DNA from: Ectocarpus siliculosus
Taxonomy: Eukaryota > Sar > Phaeophyceae > Ectocarpales > Ectocarpaceae
Direction: 5' to 3'
Assembly (NCBI GenBank): GCA_000310025.1
Contig: FN648921.1
Coordinates: 14,188 to 24,784, forward strand
Length of the DNA stretch: 10,597 nucleotides
Position 1 is the stretch's first letter, and each line of letters opens with the position of its first letter. A program made the translations under genes and the position numbers. Positions 7,269 to 10,597 of the stretch are shown in pieces. The notes under the pieces were generated by a model, which saw only the letters and a program-made list of their open reading frames with translations, ran no database searches and was not told the DNA's origin.

Positions 7269-10185
7269 ATGAGTACCCCACCAGCAGCGGACCAGGATGG
7301 AGGGTCCTCCACGCCGGTGGTTGCAGTAGAACCAGTTTCAGACACAGAGTCAGCAGAGCGTTCGAAGAAAAACGAGCGGGCTGCGAAGGTGGAGAGGGTC
7401 AAGATGGAGCCGAAGCTGCCCAAGCCCCCGAATGCCTCACAGCCGGTGTGGAAGCATTTCAGGGTGTATCGGAACCCATGCCATTCGGGCATCGCGATCT
7501 GTCAGTTGTGCGTGGCAAACGGCGACTTTCACTGTGCAGAGACCAAGTTCAAGGGAGGGTCGCCTACCAATCTCCTGGCCCATCTGGACACCTCCAAGGT
7601 TGGACACAGGGACGCACACACCGCGATCAAGCACGCGAAGGCAAAAGGCTCCGGCTCCGCTGCAGCACCAACAGGACAAGCAGCGATCACCAACTTCCTC
7701 CCGAAGGAGGAGGGGGGGGCGATCTGGCACGACGAGTTGGTTCGTCTCATCGTCAACAACTACCTCTCTCTGTCGGTAAGTTTTTCGTGTTTTTAAAATT
7801 GAGGTACGAGTATTTTTCAGCGATGCAGTGGTTAGCTAGCAGTGGTGCTCATGTTTTCCCACAGAGGCGCGTGTTGTATTGCGTATGCCATGCGCCACTT
7901 TTACTGCGATACAGCAGTGCTTTTCCAGCTCTTCCATGGATATGCATCTTGGCATCTTGGACATACATTCCAAGGATGCGCATGTTGTATTATTATCAAG
8001 TTATATATATATATATTTTCGCGTTACAGCAGTGCTTTTCCGCGGATCGATGCGTGTGTTGCATGACAGTATCAAGTGTGAATGTTTCGGTCATTGTTGA
8101 GCGATACAGCAGTGCTTTTCCGTGGATGCTTGTGTTGCATTATCATGTGTAAACGTTTCAGCGATACAGCAGTGCTTTTCAAAGTTTTAGCGGCACAGCA
8201 GTGCTTTTCCGAGGGTGTGCGTGTGTGTGGTGCGCCCGCGAGCAGAGGGAGGCAAGGTCACTGCTGCAAAAAAAAAAAAAGAAACTGGTGTGCCCGAGCG
8301 GTCTGCATTTTTTGTTTTTGGAATCGAAGCGGTGACATCTGTTTTTTCAGGCTGCACGAAACTACTGTGGTTTTCGACTGTTGACGCTTCAACTTTCACA
8401 GGCGGCACCTTTCTGACCTGTTGCCCCAACATCTCCCCTCGTTCGACACTTTTGATCACTCGCAAGTTTGTCGAGTACTCGGAACTCAAGGCGATGGTCT
8501 CGGCACTCAACAAAAGAGCCAAGGTTCCCAGTCGGCGCGAGCTTCTTTCGAGGATGCGCGCTGTGAAAACGGCCCTCATGCTGGATGCCGAGTTCGTAGC
8601 AATCACCACGGACGGCTGGACATCTCGGAACAACGAGTCCTACATGTCGCTGACCGTGGCCTACATCGACTACGAGTGGAAGTTGCACCATCTTTCTTTG
8701 GACTGCGCGAAGCACACGGGGACAACCACGGGTGAGGACTTGGCGGCGTTGGTGGCGGGAATGATTGAACGCCACGACCTAACCGGTCGGGTGATTGCAT
8801 GCGTCACCGATTGCGAGCCGTCTATGATCAAGGCGGGTCGCCTGCTTGAGGTGGACGGGGGTACGATTTCGCACATCGGCTGCTCGAACCACCGCATGGA
8901 GTCAACGACGTCATCGGTCTTCAACGGCAGGAGTCTTGGCGCCTTGGGCCTTGCGCGAACGCTAGTAGGACGCTACAAAAAGTCGAGTCAGATGGCGGCT
9001 CGCCTCGTCCAATTGTGCGGCATCCTCCAGATGGAACCGCTGTCCGTGATGCAAGACGTCGAGACGAGGTGGTGGTCGACATGGGCGATGGTCGTGCGTC
9101 TGCTCTACCTGATGAAGGCCATCAAGCTTCATGAGTCGATGGACGAAGTCCACCCGCTGTTGTCGGACACGGACTGGGAGGTGCTGCGGCTGATCGAACC
9201 AATCCTGCGACCGTTCATGAAGGCGCAGAAAGACCTGGAGGGGGCCCAGTACGTGACGGGTAGCATGACCATCGGGAAAATGGCGGAGTTGCGAGAAGGG
9301 CTTGAGGCCGCAATCACAGACCTCAAGGCCGTTGCGCAACAGGGGCTCAAAGAGACTACGCAGAAGGCGATGGAAGCCGTTCGTCCGGATGCGGAAGCCC
9401 TGATGGCGGATTTCACCAACCGTTGGGGCGACGGCTCCAACATACTCGAGTACAGGGAGGGCAAGCGTCGCCAACCGCAGGGGTTCAAGCGGAAGCAGGT
9501 GTACGCAACGGCCCTCGACCCGCGGGCCAAGCACCTCTACGGGATACAGCAGCGAGAGCACGCAGGCGTATGGCGCGCTGTCGCTAGCGCCGCGGTGGAC
9601 ATTGCTCTGGGGAAGCACGCTGGCGATAAGGCACCCGCCTCCGCGGAGAAACCTGCTTCCGATCCCGTCCAGACGCAGCCGGCCCCACTTGGAGGGGGAC
9701 AGGGAGCCTCGAAGCGCCCTCGCATGAGCGCGTTCGAGGCCGCCGCTGCTGCCCACGCTGCAGATGCAGGGGACAGCAATGCCGGCGATTCCGCGGATGG
9801 GAAACGCGAGCAACTGGTGGCCATCGTGGAGATGGAGGTCTCTGCCTTCAAGGCCGCACCCGGGATACGGGTTCGGGACATGCAGAAAACCAACACGGGA
9901 GACAAGAAGGTCTTCAACAATCCCCTGGACTGGTGGCGCAAGAAGCAATTGGAGTACCCTCTGCTCGCGGCGCTGGCTCGTCGTGTGCTTGCCATTCCGT
10001 CATCTCAAGCGCAATCCGAGCGCATGTTTTCTACGGCAGGGCTAACCGTGACGCCCACGCGGAGTCGCCTTTTAGACGAAAACGTCGAGCTCCTCGTGTA
10101 CTTGCGCAACGTGTGGGGTGTAGTGGATGAGTGGAAGAAGAGTGCTACTCGCAAAAAGAAGATGTCATCTGTTTCGATGCTCTAA
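7269..10185 (+). CDS. hAT transposase, BED-finger type, two exons, about 741 aa
   Basis: This gene encodes a cut-and-paste DNA transposase. Exon 1 is 7269-7775 (169 codons) and exon 2 is 8467-10185 (572 codons plus TAA). Exon 1 holds an acidic, proline-rich head, then a BED zinc finger: V60-W61...F64, C78-x2-C81, H105 and H113. It ends in 'LIVNNYLSLS' before the GTAAGT donor at 7776. Splicing to 8467 (after 'cactcgcaag') restores the hAT core as '...LSLS-FVEYSELKAMV...VPSRR'. The catalytic triad by family pattern is D218 (TTDGWTS), D284 (VTDCEPS) and E687 (SQAQSERMFSTAG). Other hAT marks are C308-x2-H311, 'TRWWSTW' at about 369, 'ALDPRAKHLYG' at about 518 and the dimerisation block from 'NNPLDWW' (about 653) to 'LVYLRNVW'. 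A Pro/Ala/Gly-rich linker of about 60 residues (about 556-615) precedes that block. The length is usual for hATs. An earlier in-frame ATG at 7158 would add 37 residues. No stop or frameshift is seen, so it could be active. The junction is a prediction from homology and phase. Confidence 0.88.
7911..8210 (+). repeat. Intronic repeat with ACAGCAGTGCTTTTC core, five copies
   Basis: The core 'acagcagtgcttttc' is exact at 7911, 8026, 8106, 8166 and 8195, usually preceded by 'gcgat' or 'gcgtt'. The copies at 8106 and 8166 are 60 bases apart and share further sequence: 'cg(c/t)ggat(g)c', 'tgtgttgca', 'atcatgtgt' or 'atcaagtgtgaa', and 'gtttc'. The other intervals (115, 80 and 29) reflect longer, interrupted or truncated units. 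Diverged traces begin near 7815 ('cagcgatgcagtgg'). The array is confined to the intron, which suggests internal expansion after the intron existed. Confidence 0.85.
8002..8015. repeat. (TA)7 microsatellite in the intron
   Basis: Seven uninterrupted TA dinucleotides are followed by a short thymine run. It lies inside the hAT intron between two copies of the ACAGCAGTGC repeat and interrupts what would otherwise be a unit of about 60 bases. Confidence 0.8.
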
Positions 10186-10597
10186 CCAGCACGTCGTCGT
10201 GATTGTCGTGGATTTTCCGCTTTTTTTTTGTGTGGAGCAGGTCACGTGTGGACGGTTGGTTTTTACCCACCGCAACGTCGAGAAGTTATCTAGATCTAGA
10301 TCTCGCATTTTCGAAGTACGGTAGTACGGCCGACCGGATGTCTGCGTCTGAAATTGTTGCTGGCCGGGCGGGTGGTGGGCTTTGGGCTTGGGTTGAGAAG
10401 AACTTAGGCTGTGTTGTAGAAACATGACAAGATTCAGAGAGAGAGGGAGGACGAGGGAGGTGGGAACGTGTTTTGGAAGCAGCTTCGTGAAGACGTTCAA
10501 ACGTGGTCGTGTTGTACCACCCAACCAAAGCTTCGAAAGAGAACTGACTAATCATCTGTCATTTATTGTCGATGGTTTCCAAGTTTTAGCGTTTTTC
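10186..10597. other. 3' flank of the transposase, no gene
   Basis: This is presumably the transposase 3' untranslated and subterminal region. It contains a run of nine thymines near 10220, a 'tctagatctagatct' repeat at about 10290-10303, and a purine-rich 'gagagagagggagg' tract at about 10436-10460. No reverse complement of the proposed left tip and no TATCG cluster are seen. The open frames on the minus strand show no family similarity. Confidence 0.5.

Larger units (their letters stand above)
7776..8466 (+). other. Intron of the hAT transposase gene (691 bp)
   Basis: The donor is GTAAGT at 7776 and exon 1 ends in phase 0. Reading through gives only 'VSFSCF' and a stop at 7794-7796. Stronger-looking acceptors, 'gttttttcag' ending 8350 and 'aactttcacag' ending 8401, would put the next exon out of frame, hitting TGA at 'ttctga' near 8413. 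The acceptor 'aag' ending 8466 is weaker but gives both correct phase and unbroken hAT homology. The exon-2 frame happens to stay open back to 8215, but that stretch (including a poly-lysine from a run of 12 adenines) has no hAT similarity. Confidence 0.68.
7029..10597 (+). mobile_element. hAT-superfamily DNA transposon (right end not seen)
   Basis: The element is defined by the spliced transposase gene at 7269-10185. The left boundary is uncertain: a hAT-like tip 'tagggttgtgtatcgg' starts at 7029, preceded by 'gcattgtg' as a possible 8-base target copy; an alternative is 'cagggtcccag' at 6980. Between the tip and the coding region is a run of TATCG/CGATA words typical of subterminal binding arrays. 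I looked for the reverse complement of either tip between 10186 and 10597 and found none, nor any TATCG cluster. The right end therefore probably lies beyond the window, or is lost. The interval end given here is the window edge. Confidence 0.65.

Noticed and set aside
8215-8466. N-terminal extension of the exon-2 frame (84 codons before FVEYSE)
   Set aside because: It begins with a codon in a GT-rich intronic repeat tail, includes lysines from an adenine run, and has no hAT similarity. Splicing 7775 to 8467 restores the conserved core.
8962-9948. A 328-codon open frame on the minus strand
   Set aside because: It lies wholly inside exon 2 of the hAT transposase, whose plus-strand reading has clear conserved motifs. 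The minus frame is a by-product of the GC-biased codon use.
1-10597. CRISPR arrays, tRNA or rRNA genes and bacterial defence systems
   Set aside because: No repeat-spacer pattern was found (the minisatellite has no unique spacers), no tRNA box pattern was seen, and the only clear gene is a spliced eukaryotic transposase.

Overview
This looks like a eukaryotic nuclear window of low gene density. The evidence is a spliced transposase gene (GTAAGT donor, intron of about 690 bases), a minisatellite, a foldback element, long gene-poor stretches with short tandem repeats, and no operon-like packing. The intron length and the GC-moderate, repeat-laden texture would suit a stramenopile such as a brown alga, but that is an impression from style and not something the sequence proves.

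Layout. Positions 1-410 are a minisatellite of about eight 51-52 base units that probably continues upstream of the window, followed by a degenerate CCTGCAGGGTG-type repeat to about 520. Positions 520-3520 contain no gene I recognise; they hold two small direct duplications and a few unremarkable open frames, the longest with an ATG being 111 codons. Positions 3524-3993 form one foldback (hairpin) element: two arms of about 190 bases, roughly 90% alike by eye, with telomere-like tips and no credible coding capacity, best called a MITE or foldback transposon. Positions 4000-6980 are again gene-poor. Worth noting there are a tandem pair of perfect TGACGTCA (CRE-type) palindromes at 4938 and 4984, and a possible tiny two-exon minus-strand gene starting just below them (4908 down to 4452).

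The one solid gene is at 7269-10185 (+): a hAT-superfamily transposase in two exons (7269-7775 and 8467-10185; predicted 741 residues). It has an N-terminal BED zinc finger, an RNase H-type catalytic core and a C-terminal hAT dimerisation block. No frameshift or internal stop is visible in the exons. Its intron carries five copies of a 15-16 base core (ACAGCAGTGCTTTTC), partly arranged as a unit of about 60 bases. Upstream, 7029-7127 is dense in TATCG/CGATA words, resembling hAT subterminal transposase-binding regions. No matching right end is seen before the window stops, so the element probably runs past 10597.

The window therefore describes a transposon-rich intergenic region with one apparently intact DNA transposon, one non-autonomous foldback element and simple tandem repeats. 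I see no rRNA, tRNA, CRISPR array or bacterial-type operon. I do not see strong evidence for a new multi-gene system; the points most worth checking are the intact hAT with its repeat-filled intron, the foldback element, and the CRE-headed small spliced frame.
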